A stretch of 64,000 nt of DNA, taken from assembly GCA_036971715.1 (NCBI GenBank), contig JAVHJL010000013.1, positions 1,054,001-1,118,000 on the forward strand. The letters are read 5' to 3'. The position numbers were made by a program, and so were the translations under genes. This document shows positions 54,988 through 64,000 of this stretch, in pieces. Numbering within the stretch: the first letter of the stretch is position 1; each line of letters starts with the position of its first letter. The notes beneath the pieces are model-generated. The model searched no databases. It was not told the DNA's origin and was given only the letters and a program-made list of their open reading frames with translations. Source of the stretch: Arthrobotrys musiformis (taxonomy: Eukaryota; Ascomycota; Orbiliomycetes; Orbiliales; Orbiliaceae).

Positions 54988-55843
54988 TCACCTCCACCCC
55001 CCAACCCGATTCTCATCCCACCTCTCCTTCCTCTCCTTCCTCAAATGATATAACGCCCTAACCCCTCTATAACTCTTCACAAAGTTATCCACATCCTTAC
55101 TAGCCTTCACCCCGCCCGCAGCAGCACTATACTCCCCATCCGCATCCCCCAACCCATCATCCTCCAAAAAACTCTCCTCGAGAGCCCGGCTGACCGCATC
55201 CGCCTCCCCCACCGCCTGGCCCAATCGGGCGTGCAACGCTCTCGCGGAGAATCTATTCAACGCCACATCCATCTCGTTCTCCTTCTCCCGCCACGATCGT
55301 TCCAGTTGTCGGGTTTTTAGGAGTGAGGAGGAGGTAGTGGCGCGTTGGTGGTCCACCGCCGCGCTGAGGGATTGTAAACGTTTTGCGTAAGCTGCGTTGG
55401 ATGAGAGGGCGGTTGTGAGGGAATTTAGGTTTTGAGGGGAGGAAGGGTGGTGGGCGAGGTAGAGGGATTCGAGGAGATGTTGCGAGTGGAGGATGTGTAC
55501 GAGATCGTCGCGGCTGTTATCCACATTAGTATCATATATAAAAGCAGTGGGAATGGGAGACATACGATTTATCTTGCAGAACAGCGGGGGTGAAGAACTC
55601 CCCTTGCCCTGCCGAATATTGAGCCCCACCGGCCGACGGTACGGGTCCTCCCTGCTGCTGTTGGTACTGCTGCTGCTGGGGTGATATCGGCGGGGCGAAC
55701 TGCGAAGGGTTGTAGGGAGTCCCCGAACGGGATGCATTATTCGAGTTCGGCTTCGGAGGCGGCGGGGGTGGGATACTCGACGGTGGATCGTAGTAGGGGG
55801 GTACCGGCGGGGTATTCATATTCTGATAGGGCGGTGAAGCCAT
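54988..55843 (-). CDS. vps37: ESCRT-I subunit Vps37 (Mod(r) domain)
   Basis: Two minus-strand exons, 55566-55843 and 54988-55513, joined by a 52-nt GT-AG intron; 267 residues. Vps37 is a component of ESCRT-I, which sorts ubiquitinated membrane proteins into multivesicular endosomes. The first 85 residues are Pro/Gln/Gly-rich (PPPPPPKPNSNN, a QQQQ tract), as in fungal ESCRT-I subunits. The C-terminal part is the helical Mod(r) domain: DDLVHILHSQHLLESLYLAHH, a helix with LLKTRQLERSWREKENEMD and RFSARALHARL, and VDNFVKSYRGVRALYHLRKERKERW at the end. The family call rests on helix pattern, the Y-H-x-R-x-E-x-x-x-W end and the Pro-rich N terminus. The start at 55843 (an ATG within a longer frame) was chosen because the upstream frame is not protein-like. 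It is head to head with the gene at 56061. Confidence 0.85.
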
Positions 55844-56060
55844 GATTGCCTCTATTTTATATGGGTGGTGATGGTGTTTTGGCGGGGTGGGAATTCGAAG
55901 GATGCTTGGCTTAGTTGATGCAGCCAAAACAGCAAGCTCCATTTCAAGCTCCAAGCTCCACTGACTCTTCCCCAAAAACACGATCCTTCTTCTCTTCTTC
56001 CCTTCGAATTCAACCTCAAAACAAAACATCAGAAAAAGGTTTCCACAGAACATCGTAACC
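55844..56060. promoter_or_regulatory. Bidirectional promoter, vps37 / gene at 56061
   Basis: 217 bp between two divergent start codons, so both genes share this region. C+T- and A-rich, without an obvious TATA box. Confidence 0.4.
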
Positions 56061-56716
56061 ATGTCACAGAACCTCTCAGGTACCACCCCACTCTCCAACC
56101 CAACCAGCAAGTCACATCTCCTAACCAACCCTCCCAGACGACGAGGACATGATCTCCTCCCCTTCCTCCCCGGCAACCCCCGTCAACGCAACCGCCCACC
56201 TGCCCGCCCACTTGGACCTCAAAACCCCGCCGCAGTCCCAAGATAACACGCCCTACACCTCCCGCATCGGCATCCAGCCCACATCGGCAGCCGCACCGAC
56301 CTCAGCAGCCACATTAACATCCACATCCGCCGCTTCAACCTACGATCTCGAAAACCCAGTTGCGGAAATAACCCCATCGGCATCAACTATCAATACCACC
56401 TCTTTAGCCGGCGGAAGCGTCGCCACCGGTGGGAGGAGACGGCAGAGCCAGATGACGCTCACGGGTGCCCAGGCGGGGGGTAATAGCGTCAGCATCATGC
56501 AGTCCACCGAAGCCGGCGTGCCGATGTGGTTGACCAAACGCGGCTTGGAGGAGATTCACAACATCGAGGAGAGGCTGTTGGACCGACAGTTCAGCACGCG
56601 TATGTTCTTTACAGCCCTGTTCGTGAAGTATTTGGGGGCTTCATTTTTGCTAATACTGGGGTTATGTAGATATGTACGGCTCCATCTTCAACGATAAGGA
56701 CATGGCCTTGAGGTAA
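56061..56716 (+). CDS. Unrecognised small fungal protein
   Basis: Exons 56061-56079, 56138-56599 and 56670-56716 (stop TAA 56714-56716) give 175 residues. The first exon encodes only MSQNLS plus one base. Residues about 7-125 are Pro/Ser/Thr/Ala-rich and look disordered. A conserved-looking segment follows: VPMWLTKRGLEEIHNIEERLLDRQ, then FST-HMYGSIFNDKDMALR. I do not recognise the family. The 3' end is not settled: AG|GTAAAA at 56713 is also a possible donor. Splicing a 181-nt intron to an acceptor at 56893 would replace the stop with 46 codons ending at 57032. Other introns in this window are 52-112 nt, so I favour the shorter form. Function is unknown. The divergent arrangement with vps37 suggests co-regulation at most. 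Confidence 0.6.
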
Positions 56717-58850
56717 AATGATTACAGTCTATGGATCATACAAGCGGGTTGAGAGCGTTCATTTACTTCACGTATTTCTATTAATTGATTGGAGCGGCGT
56801 TGAAAGCGGCATTGGTAATTCTATTCATTTATTCTTCTTATTTCTTTGGTTCTATGGACCCTACACCAGACCCTCTTTCTTTCTCTCTTCCAGGTTGTAT
56901 CTATTTGTCTCTGAACCTCAAAGTCAGTCGGGCTCTCTAAAAGCGTTTTACGAGAAGAGGCAACAGCCAGCATGGACAATGAAATCAAGGGTTACAAAGG
57001 GGAATATATATCAGTTCTCCAAGGTGAATTAAAGTGAATCGGTTCTCTTCAATGGGTGTGAGCCCTTTGCAGTAAGAACGCAGTACAAACTCATCATAGT
57101 ATTCCAGAAACATTTCGACACGAAAAAAGGATTGTATTCCATACCTTATATGTTTTTCTTCTTTTAAGATCATGTAATTGTGGGTATCACTATCTTTTGA
57201 GTTTTCAACACCGGTTAGCAGCTTTCCTTACGGAGCAACTGAGTGTGTGGTGCGGTAAAGATGTATAGAGTGTGTATGTTGATCAGGCTATAAAACCATG
57301 TTAGCAAAGGGTTCATTCAATGAGTGGATGGAAGAGCTTACCTCATTAAATCAGATTTTTGTTTACCGTTTCATCGACCCGTGGAGGCCATCAAACAGTG
57401 TGAATAGTAAAAACATCATCATTTCAACATGAAGCCGCAGCTTCCAGTGCATATGCGTAGGAAAACAAAAAGAGAATCAAACTTAGAGAGAAAAAATACA
57501 TACCAAAAAATCACAGTATAAAACCCCGTTAATGTTGAATATACAAATCCTACTAACTACACCAACCGTCAGCACCATATATTATGATCGATGCCTTTGA
57601 TGTTGTAAGAAGCAGTAATTCGGTATCCGATCAGCTGACGAGATCTCACCAACTGCCTCCCAACCCAGCCCGTCCGATTTGTACTTGGGTGGACAGGCGA
57701 CTCCTCTAATTAAAGAGGGGGTGGTGGCATACTGTCCGCCCGTTCGTTCAAATTTTCCTCATGTGACCGAAGATATATAGAGCATAAAAAGGACCTGGAG
57801 TGCTTGTATTTACCTGCACCGTTCACAGTTAGTCAAGATGGACATCTTAAATATATAGAACCCTGAACGGCCATTGATGGAGGGCAATGAGTGTAATATC
57901 AGACAAGGCTGAAACTTGAGTATAAACATGGAATCGACATGAGTGTTCCGAAGGAATAAAAATGTACGGAGTACATTGTCGTGTCCTTTGTCATCATTTG
58001 ATTGCCCTCCATCACACCTGAGGGGAAGGTTATAAAGCGCGACTTGCCTTACGAAGAGTCTACATCTTGCAGTAGATACGAGAACAAAGAGAATCAAAAA
58101 TACTATATAGATCTGAGTCAATGTTAGCTTGTGATCTGAATCAGGCGTTTCATGCAGTCTCGTAACCAAACTATGGTTGTGTATGTAGATATCAGGTATT
58201 TCAAGTCCTCAAAATATGAATAGGAGTTGGATTGTTCAATGAAAAGATTTGAGTATCATCATATAATTTTACAAGAATATGAAGCAAGCAGTTGAATTGA
58301 TGCGAATTGGGGGGGATGTTCGAGCATACCTTATATCATGACAAAAGAGACAGTGAATGAAGATGGTGAAGATGAGAGATGAGAAGAAGAGAGAGAAAGA
58401 AGAGTTCAGAAAATTTATAGTGCGAACAAACCAAAAAAATAATAAAAAATAAAAAAAAAAAAAAAACTGCGACGGAATAAAAACAAACACTTCCTATTTT
58501 GGACAGTACCACAAACATGCCTAATCGGGCAACTTCCAACGTCAGTGCGTTGTTTCGGTGTGTTGCGCGTGTTGCCACTCAGCCTCACCTGCGGTTTTGG
58601 CTGCGACTCACCCGCAGAAAGCCTCGTCATCGCCTGGCTGTATTAGATGATTAATAGCCACTCAAGTAACTAGCGTCGATGGCTTGATTGGCCTTATCTC
58701 CTGTAAGTTCCGATTTATATCTCCCCTTCTCCCCCTTCCTCTCTCCTCTCTTTTTTTCCTTCCTTCTTCTCTGTATAGTCTTATGTATACTTATATGTAT
58801 AAGAAGTAGGACATCTCATCTCGCTCCTCGACAGGTCCCCCAGACCCGTC
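56717..58850. other. Intergenic, possibly including the 3' exon of the gene at 56061
   Basis: 2.1 kb. Up to 57032 may belong to the previous gene. From there to about 58.6 kb no gene is supported: minus-strand frames at 57810-58169 and 58269-58630 have hydrophobic stretches but no coherent protein. A poly-A tract lies at about 58450-58466. The last 170 bp hold the leader of the next gene. Confidence 0.5.
58703..58834 (+). promoter_or_regulatory. Possible 5'-leader intron of the gene at 58851
   Basis: A donor (CT|GTAAGT at 58703) and an acceptor (GACAG| at 58834) frame a 132-nt pyrimidine-rich interval ending 16 bp before the ATG. A minimal ATG-Ala-stop uORF precedes it at 58679. Signals only; no transcript evidence. 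Confidence 0.4.
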
Positions 58851-60095
58851 ATGGCAGCCAACCTGGTCATCCCGACGGCCATCCGGGCGCTGCGGGCCGT
58901 GGTGAAGAAGGGCATCGCCGTCGTTCGAGACAGGCTTCCGCAGGCCGGCCACGATCTCGCCTCCATCGAACCCGCCCTCGCCCGGAACACCCAGCGCCTC
59001 CAGCAACCCGCCGCCCGAATCCGCCAGCAGCAGCAGCAATCCCGTTCCTCCTCGAACACCTTCTACCAGAACTTCTCCAGGAACTTCACAACCTACCGCC
59101 AGCCCGTCGGGCACAAAACTCCAGTCCGCACCGCGGTCTCCAAAATCAACAAGTCGACCCCCTTCGCATCCACCCTGCGTCCGAAACTATGCGGCGCCCT
59201 CCCCCGCTCCATGAACGGCTACTCCCTCGGCGGGAACGCCCGCTACTTCTCCCACTCCACCGCTCCGGCGCAGGTCGTCCAACAGGTCTCAACCGCAATG
59301 CGAGCCTTCATCCTCTCCGGATCCGACATAACCTACAACTCCTCCTCCAAACGCCGTAACCACACCTCAACCTACGCCCGCGGCCAGATCAAAATGCACC
59401 TGGCAGCATTAACCACCGACCGTCTGGCCCCAGGCGCCTACATCGACTTCCACCTCTCCCCAAAACTCACCTGCATGTCCGAATCCGACCCAGTGGGCTA
59501 CACCACCCTCGACACCTCCCGCGGCGGCTTCATGGACGACCTCTCAACCGACTTCTCCGCCGCAGTAGCAGACATCTCCCGCGTCTACCGCGACCTCAGA
59601 AAACTCTCCACCCTGGGCGAATTACCCATAACCCTCGTCCCACCCTCCACCCTCCGAGTCCACTTCCGAGGCTGCGACTCAGACCTCGTCACCGCCCTGT
59701 GCGATGAAGTCGGCGTGGAAACAGGTGTAATCCACGAAGACGAGCGTTTCGCCTACGACCGTCTGATCCCCACAGACCACCACGTCGACTCCGTAAACTG
59801 GCAGGAAATGCTCTCCTCCTCCGATGACGACGAAACCGACTGGGAGCGGTACAGCGCCATCCCCTCCCACGAGATCAATAACCCCATCCCCTACCACGAC
59901 GCCATCTCGCTTTCTGATGAGAACAACCACGGCGGTCCGCATTGGGAAGACCAAGACGGCGAGTTTTATGACGAAATCGATCCGGGGGGTAGTAGCGACG
60001 ACGGTCTCTTCAGTAAAGAAGAATACATGGTCGAAAGCGGAGGATTCGTAAATCCCTGGGTTATGCCGAGTCCCAACCGCGTCGGTGCTTTTTAG
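58851..60095 (+). CDS. Fungal protein of unknown role, mitochondrial-like N terminus
   Basis: Intronless, 414 residues. The N terminus (VIPTAIRALRAVVKKGIAVVRDR) is a positively charged amphipathic helix, and residues 1-140 are rich in Arg, Ser and Gln with almost no acidic residues. NARYFSHSTAPAQVVQQVSTAMRAFILSG is the strongest conserved-looking block. A second domain includes PGAYIDFHLSPKL, LSTDFSAAVADISRVYRDLRKLSTLGELPITLV and LRVHFRGCDSDLVTALCDEVGVETGVIHEDE. Proteins with these blocks recur in Pezizomycotina. I recall some being labelled casein kinase II beta-2 subunit, but no CK2-beta zinc motif (CPxxC pairs) is visible here, so I would not use that name. The C-terminal 90 residues are acidic and Gly/Ser-rich. 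Codon third positions are strongly C-biased compared with neighbours. Confidence 0.72.
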   Translation: MAANLVIPTAIRALRAVVKKGIAVVRDRLPQAGHDLASIEPALARNTQRLQQPAARIRQQQQQSRSSSNTFYQNFSRNFTTYRQPVGHKTPVRTAVSKINKSTPFASTLRPKLCGALPRSMNGYSLGGNARYFSHSTAPAQVVQQVSTAMRAFILSGSDITYNSSSKRRNHTSTYARGQIKMHLAALTTDRLAPGAYIDFHLSPKLTCMSESDPVGYTTLDTSRGGFMDDLSTDFSAAVADISRVYRDLRKLSTLGELPITLVPPSTLRVHFRGCDSDLVTALCDEVGVETGVIHEDERFAYDRLIPTDHHVDSVNWQEMLSSSDDDETDWERYSAIPSHEINNPIPYHDAISLSDENNHGGPHWEDQDGEFYDEIDPGGSSDDGLFSKEEYMVESGGFVNPWVMPSPNRVGAF

Positions 60096-60778
60096 CCCCT
60101 CCTATGGTATTTATACCCACTTTTTCAAGTGGTGTGATTACAGCGTGTAAGCGTTCATAAGCATACCCAGTTCCTTTGTTAGTTTGTTTTTTGAGAACAG
60201 AATGAAACATCACCACTACATAATCGTTTCGATCACACCGACCTCAACGGTCGGTTTCCTTTCTTTTCTTCACTCCTTTGCATGTAATTATCAATACGCA
60301 CTCTCGTTGCCGTAACCCCGCACCGGGGGACGGCTCGATTGGAATTGAAATTGAAGCAAATATTACCATCTATATCCAACATCTTATGTGAAACCGTAGA
60401 ATCTGTAGAGGATGCGATTAACTTTCGCCCATGTTCATGACGTAGTTACTTTTGGTGAGGGGCAATCTAAAGAAAAAGGTAAACTAAGAAGCAGGAAAAA
60501 AGAAATCATCATCATCTCAAAGGGAAGGGGAAAAAAATGCAAGTTTCACAAGCCAATTCGTCGCCTGTAAATGCATCATCATAAAAAGTTTTTGCAACTC
60601 CCCCCCCAAAAAAGAGGAAATCAAAGAAAGGAAGAGAAAAAGAGGGAGAGAAGAAAAAATACTAAAATCAAAAAGTATATACTTAGAAATAATCGACAAA
60701 AAAGTAATTCCTCCCACAGAAATAGGTGGACTGGAATGGAAAACGCCCACTCCGAGGGTAAAGCCACAGTCATCTTCC
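60096..60778. other. Convergent 3' region before nat1
   Basis: 683 bp between two facing stop codons. A-rich on the + strand near 60480-60700, consistent with the nat1 3' UTR on the minus strand. No gene is seen. Confidence 0.6.
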
Positions 60779-63621
60779 TCAAGCCTTCACTTCAAACACA
60801 TTAGCCTTTGTCCACCTCTGCCTCGCCTCCTCAGTATATCTCCCAACATCACCCTTGATCTCCTTGATCAATGCCAACCCATCAACCGCATCCTTCAGTG
60901 TCGCCCCCTCCTTCTTCAGGGCTTCAAACACCAAGGTTTCCAGTTCCGCACCCTCGGAGGCCCCCAGGGCCTGTCGAGCCTTCACAACCGAGAAAGCCGC
61001 CCTCGGGCTATCCGCGTGCGATGATAGGTAAGCTTCGTTGAATTCTGCCAACGAGCCCTCCTTGGGTGTGAGTGTGAATGTTTCGTCTATTATCGACTTA
61101 ACGGTAGGAGAGAGTTCTGGTTTTGAGTTTACTGCGTAATTTTTTGGATAATCAGTCGTGGTATACTCAACCGACACTTTGGAAAACCAAGACCTACGGA
61201 AGTTTTGGAATCTAACGATCTGCTCGTGCACGACTGGATCTTCAGGAGCAATGTTATGCGCCGCGAGCAGGCACTTTAGCGCGAGCAAGTATTTTCCTAT
61301 CACAAATCTGTCAGCTGCCCGTCCTCAAAAAATCCCAATCGAAGGGATTATGCTTACTCCTCTTCATGTAGACGTCAAACCCAGCCGTCTGGCCCTCCAA
61401 AAACGTTGGAGAGAACTCCAGCAGCGGCTTCAACCACACTAACGCCTTCTCCAATGGCTCTGTTGTCTGTGCCAACTTGGCTCCTAGCGGGTCATCATCT
61501 TGTTTCTTCTCCTCGCCACCCTTCCTCTCATCCTTTGCCTTAGCAGCAGCCTCTGCGGCCGCCTTCTCCTGCTTCTGTGCCTCCCTCTTTGCCTTCTTCA
61601 TCGCCTTCTTCCTATCCGCGGTACTCAAACTCTCGAAATCCACCGCGTCGTCACCAGTTCCATTCGCCAGGGAGCCGTGAGCCAAATGCGGCTTGTCATT
61701 TAATAGCAAGTAAAGCTTAATAGCATTTACCGCAGCCCTTCTGAAGAATGGATGCGACCACAGGCTGTCCTCCCATCTAACCATCTCAATATAAGCTCTG
61801 ATCATGCCCTTCCTGAGTGAGAACGAGTGGAAGTCAAATTGGTCGTCGGTCCAATCTTCGAATATCTTGTACACCGCATGGAACCGTTTCAGCGCAAGTC
61901 CCAACTTGCCCTGGCGAACGTAAGATTCTCCGTCTTCTGTGATATACCAGACACATTGCATTTCGAGGAGGTCACCGAGTGGTCCGTTAACATCGTTCTA
62001 TCCCAAGTTAGCTTCTTTGGTCACCTTCCCTCATCTGTAATAAGCACTCACCCTTGTGAACAGGCTCATTGTGTTGATAGCCTCCTCATTGCAGTCGTTC
62101 CTGAGCATGTACTTCGAGCACTTGGTATTATAGTACCTGTCGCTCTTGTCCTTCTGTCGAGCGTTATCCATCTCCTCCATTGCCTTTCTAACATCGCCAG
62201 CATGCTTCAGGATGCGCGCCAACCCTAGCCTCAGCTCGCCTTGGTCGGCATTATCAGGCGCCAACTCCAATGCTTCGTTGATATACGAGAGCGCCTTTTC
62301 GGTATTTCGTATCCGCCAGTGATCGTGATGTTGTGAGAGGTAGTATAGAGTATAGATCAAAACGCTGTTATTCGGGGTCGAGCTGCCGTTTGTGAGGTTC
62401 TCTCCGTTCTCGACAGGCTTCTCCTCTCGTGTCTTCGCCAGGAACTCATCGACGAGCGATTCCAATGTTTCTCTTTTCGCAACATCGCCATATAAAGCCT
62501 TCAGGCTGGTAAATGTCGACGGAGCAGCTCTCTTCAGTCTCCAATCCAAATATTTCTGTGCCACAGACTTGAAGGCATCACCTGCGATAGAACAGTTAGC
62601 ACACCTTCCGCGCCACCACCCAACAACTCCTCCCAACATTCCGTTCCGCACCTTCTTGGAAATCCAACGGTATCCGCTTTGGCGCATCCGCTCTCGGGTA
62701 TTGCTCCGCCAACTCCTCGTATATCTTCAGCCTCTCCTCGCCTTCAACTCCCAAGCTCTTCTCCAATCCTGTGTAGTAAAGTCTCTTTTCTGGATTCCTC
62801 TCGAGTAAAACCCTATAAGCCTTCTCGGCTGCCTCATTGTTCCCTAGCTTCAAATTATATTCCGCTCTCGCCTCTAGAATCGCAACTTTGTCGACGGCGA
62901 TTCTGGAAATAGACTCCAAATGATCCAACGCCTTTTGGTAATCTCCAGTTTCCCCGATAATGTAATTCTTATACAATATCGCCTCCGAGTTCTCCAGATC
63001 TGTTTTCGGTGGCGGTTGCTTCAACGTTTCCTCGTACTTAGTGAGCACATTCTCAGCCTCCGACAAATTTCCCGCGAGGTGGTACGCAATCGCCAGACCG
63101 GTCCAATTCTGCCGTATTTGTGGTTTACTCATAACCATCAACCGTCTACTTTCGATATAACCGTTGTAATCCCTCATCTGGACCTGTAAGAGCGCAAGGT
63201 CGCGCAGGATCTGTTGGGAATCCGGTTCGAAGCGAAGGGCCATCTTGTAGGCCTTGATGGCTTCGTCAAAGTTCTTTTGGCTGCGGTAGAGGAGACCGTA
63301 GACGTGCCAGCAGACGTGGGATTTCATATCCTGCTTTAATGCTTCCTTAGCGATCTGGAAGGCTTCTTCGGTTTTGCCTTGGCAGTTTATGAGGAGACCC
63401 TTCATGGCGAGGGTTTCGCCGTGCTTCGGATTCTTTTTCAAGATCTATTTTTTCAGAAAGAAATGTCAATCAGGACGAAATTCGGGCTAATAGTGTGGGT
63501 AAGTGGGCCGTGCCTGTTCTGCAGCCTTGAGACCCTTCTTGTACTGCTTTGTCTCGTAGAATTTAAGGACATTGCGAAAAAGCGAGGCCTCTTTCGAGGC
63601 GAGTGGCTGTTGACTGGGCAT
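60779..63621 (-). CDS. nat1: NatA N-terminal acetyltransferase auxiliary subunit (Naa15/Nat1)
   Basis: Five minus-strand exons: 63514-63621, 62652-63444, 62052-62581, 61358-61997 and 60779-61296, giving 862 residues, the usual family length. Naa15 is the TPR scaffold that anchors the catalytic subunit Naa10 at the ribosome, where NatA acetylates nascent proteins at Ser, Ala, Thr, Gly or Cys. The N terminus (KEASLFRNVLKFYETKQYKKGLKAAEQ-ILKKNPKHGETLAMKGL) is the family signature. TPR units follow: HVCWHVYGLLYRSQKNFDEAIKAYKMALRFEPDS, WTGLAIAYHLAGNLSEAENVL and ALSYINEALELAPDNADQGEL. A Lys/Glu/Ala-rich charged helix (RKKAMKKAKREAQKQEKAA) is typical of the C-terminal part. Introns 2-4 are GT-AG (54-70 nt). 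Intron 1 needs a GC donor (CAG|GCACGG), since no GT allows the conserved AEQ-ILKK junction. Confidence 0.95.
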
Positions 63622-64000
63622 GGTTGAAGAAAGGTCGACGACGACGACACGAAAAAGGTGCGAGCGAGCGAGATAGTGAAGTTAAAAAGGGGGCGACGGT
63701 CTGGTGGGAGTAGGTACTGAAAGGATTATATCGTGCACATATAAGCGGTTTTTTTTGTTTTGAGCTACTGTGTGAGAGAAGCCCAGCCGTGGAGCATTGG
63801 GTACCAAGTTAGTCAGGCTGTTCTTTATTTATTTTAAGTAGCAAAAGTTAAATTGATGTGTCAAGGGTCTGTCTGGGGATCCCGTGGGGCCATGTGGACG
63901 TGAAGGACCAAGCAGGAGCTTACTGACACTAGTGCAAGACGAGACAGGTATGAGAAAGATAGCTCGAAGGGTGTCGCCAGATCGAGATATCGATATGATA
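63622..64000. other. 5' flank of nat1 to the window edge
   Basis: 379 bp upstream of the nat1 ATG. It should contain its leader and promoter. No start of a further gene is visible. Confidence 0.5.

Noticed and set aside
57810..58169. Minus-strand frame of 119 codons with a hydrophobic N-terminal helix
   Set aside because: No homology signal, no good splice partners and no supporting context; length is within chance for this A+T content.

Overview
The window is nuclear DNA from a filamentous ascomycete (Pezizomycotina). The evidence is the gene content (fungal-type tRNA ligase, SEACIT subunit Npr3, Bna7 kynurenine formamidase, a bHLH regulator with the long fungal loop), the short GT-AG introns of about 50-110 nt, and pyrimidine-rich leaders upstream of start codons. 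Intergenic distances are very large for a fungus: two stretches of about 6 kb and 8 kb hold no gene I can support. I cannot name the species. An early-branching class such as Orbiliomycetes or Pezizomycetes is possible, but that is only an impression.

Layout. 0-10.6 kb: the 5' part of a La-domain-like (LARP1/Sro9-type) protein gene running off the left edge, the Golgi membrane protein Sft2, and a bHLH transcription factor of the Rtg3 type. 10.6-16.5 kb: gene desert. 16.5-28.2 kb: tRNA ligase (Trl1) with a presequence-like N-terminal extension, Cox19 (tail to tail with trl1), a class I sirtuin, and a fungal CCCH zinc-finger protein. 28.2-36.2 kb: second gene desert with a strong G+T bias on the + strand. 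36.2-47.3 kb: a conserved-looking protein of unknown function, an ADF-H/cofilin-like protein, Npr3, SF3a subunit 2 (head to head with npr3), an unrecognised acidic protein, and Bna7. 47.3-54.9 kb: an accessory-looking block with a large ankyrin protein, a diverged repeat pair, an RGG-rich protein fused to a microbial-type poly(ADP-ribose) glycohydrolase domain, and an RNase H-like protein missing two of the four expected acidic catalytic residues. 55.0-63.7 kb: ESCRT-I subunit Vps37 head to head with a small unknown gene, a protein with a mitochondrial-looking N terminus, and Naa15/Nat1, the large subunit of the NatA acetyltransferase.

Most genes are single-copy housekeeping functions: tRNA splicing, respiratory-chain assembly, chromatin silencing, TORC1 control, pre-mRNA splicing, NAD synthesis, endosomal sorting and N-terminal acetylation. 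They do not form a pathway cluster. The part most likely to hold something undescribed is 47.8-54.7 kb, where three non-housekeeping genes (ankyrin, RGG-PARG, degenerate RNase H) lie together on the + strand between bna7 and vps37. Exon boundaries were worked out by hand from splice signals, reading frame and protein continuity; no alignment or search was run.
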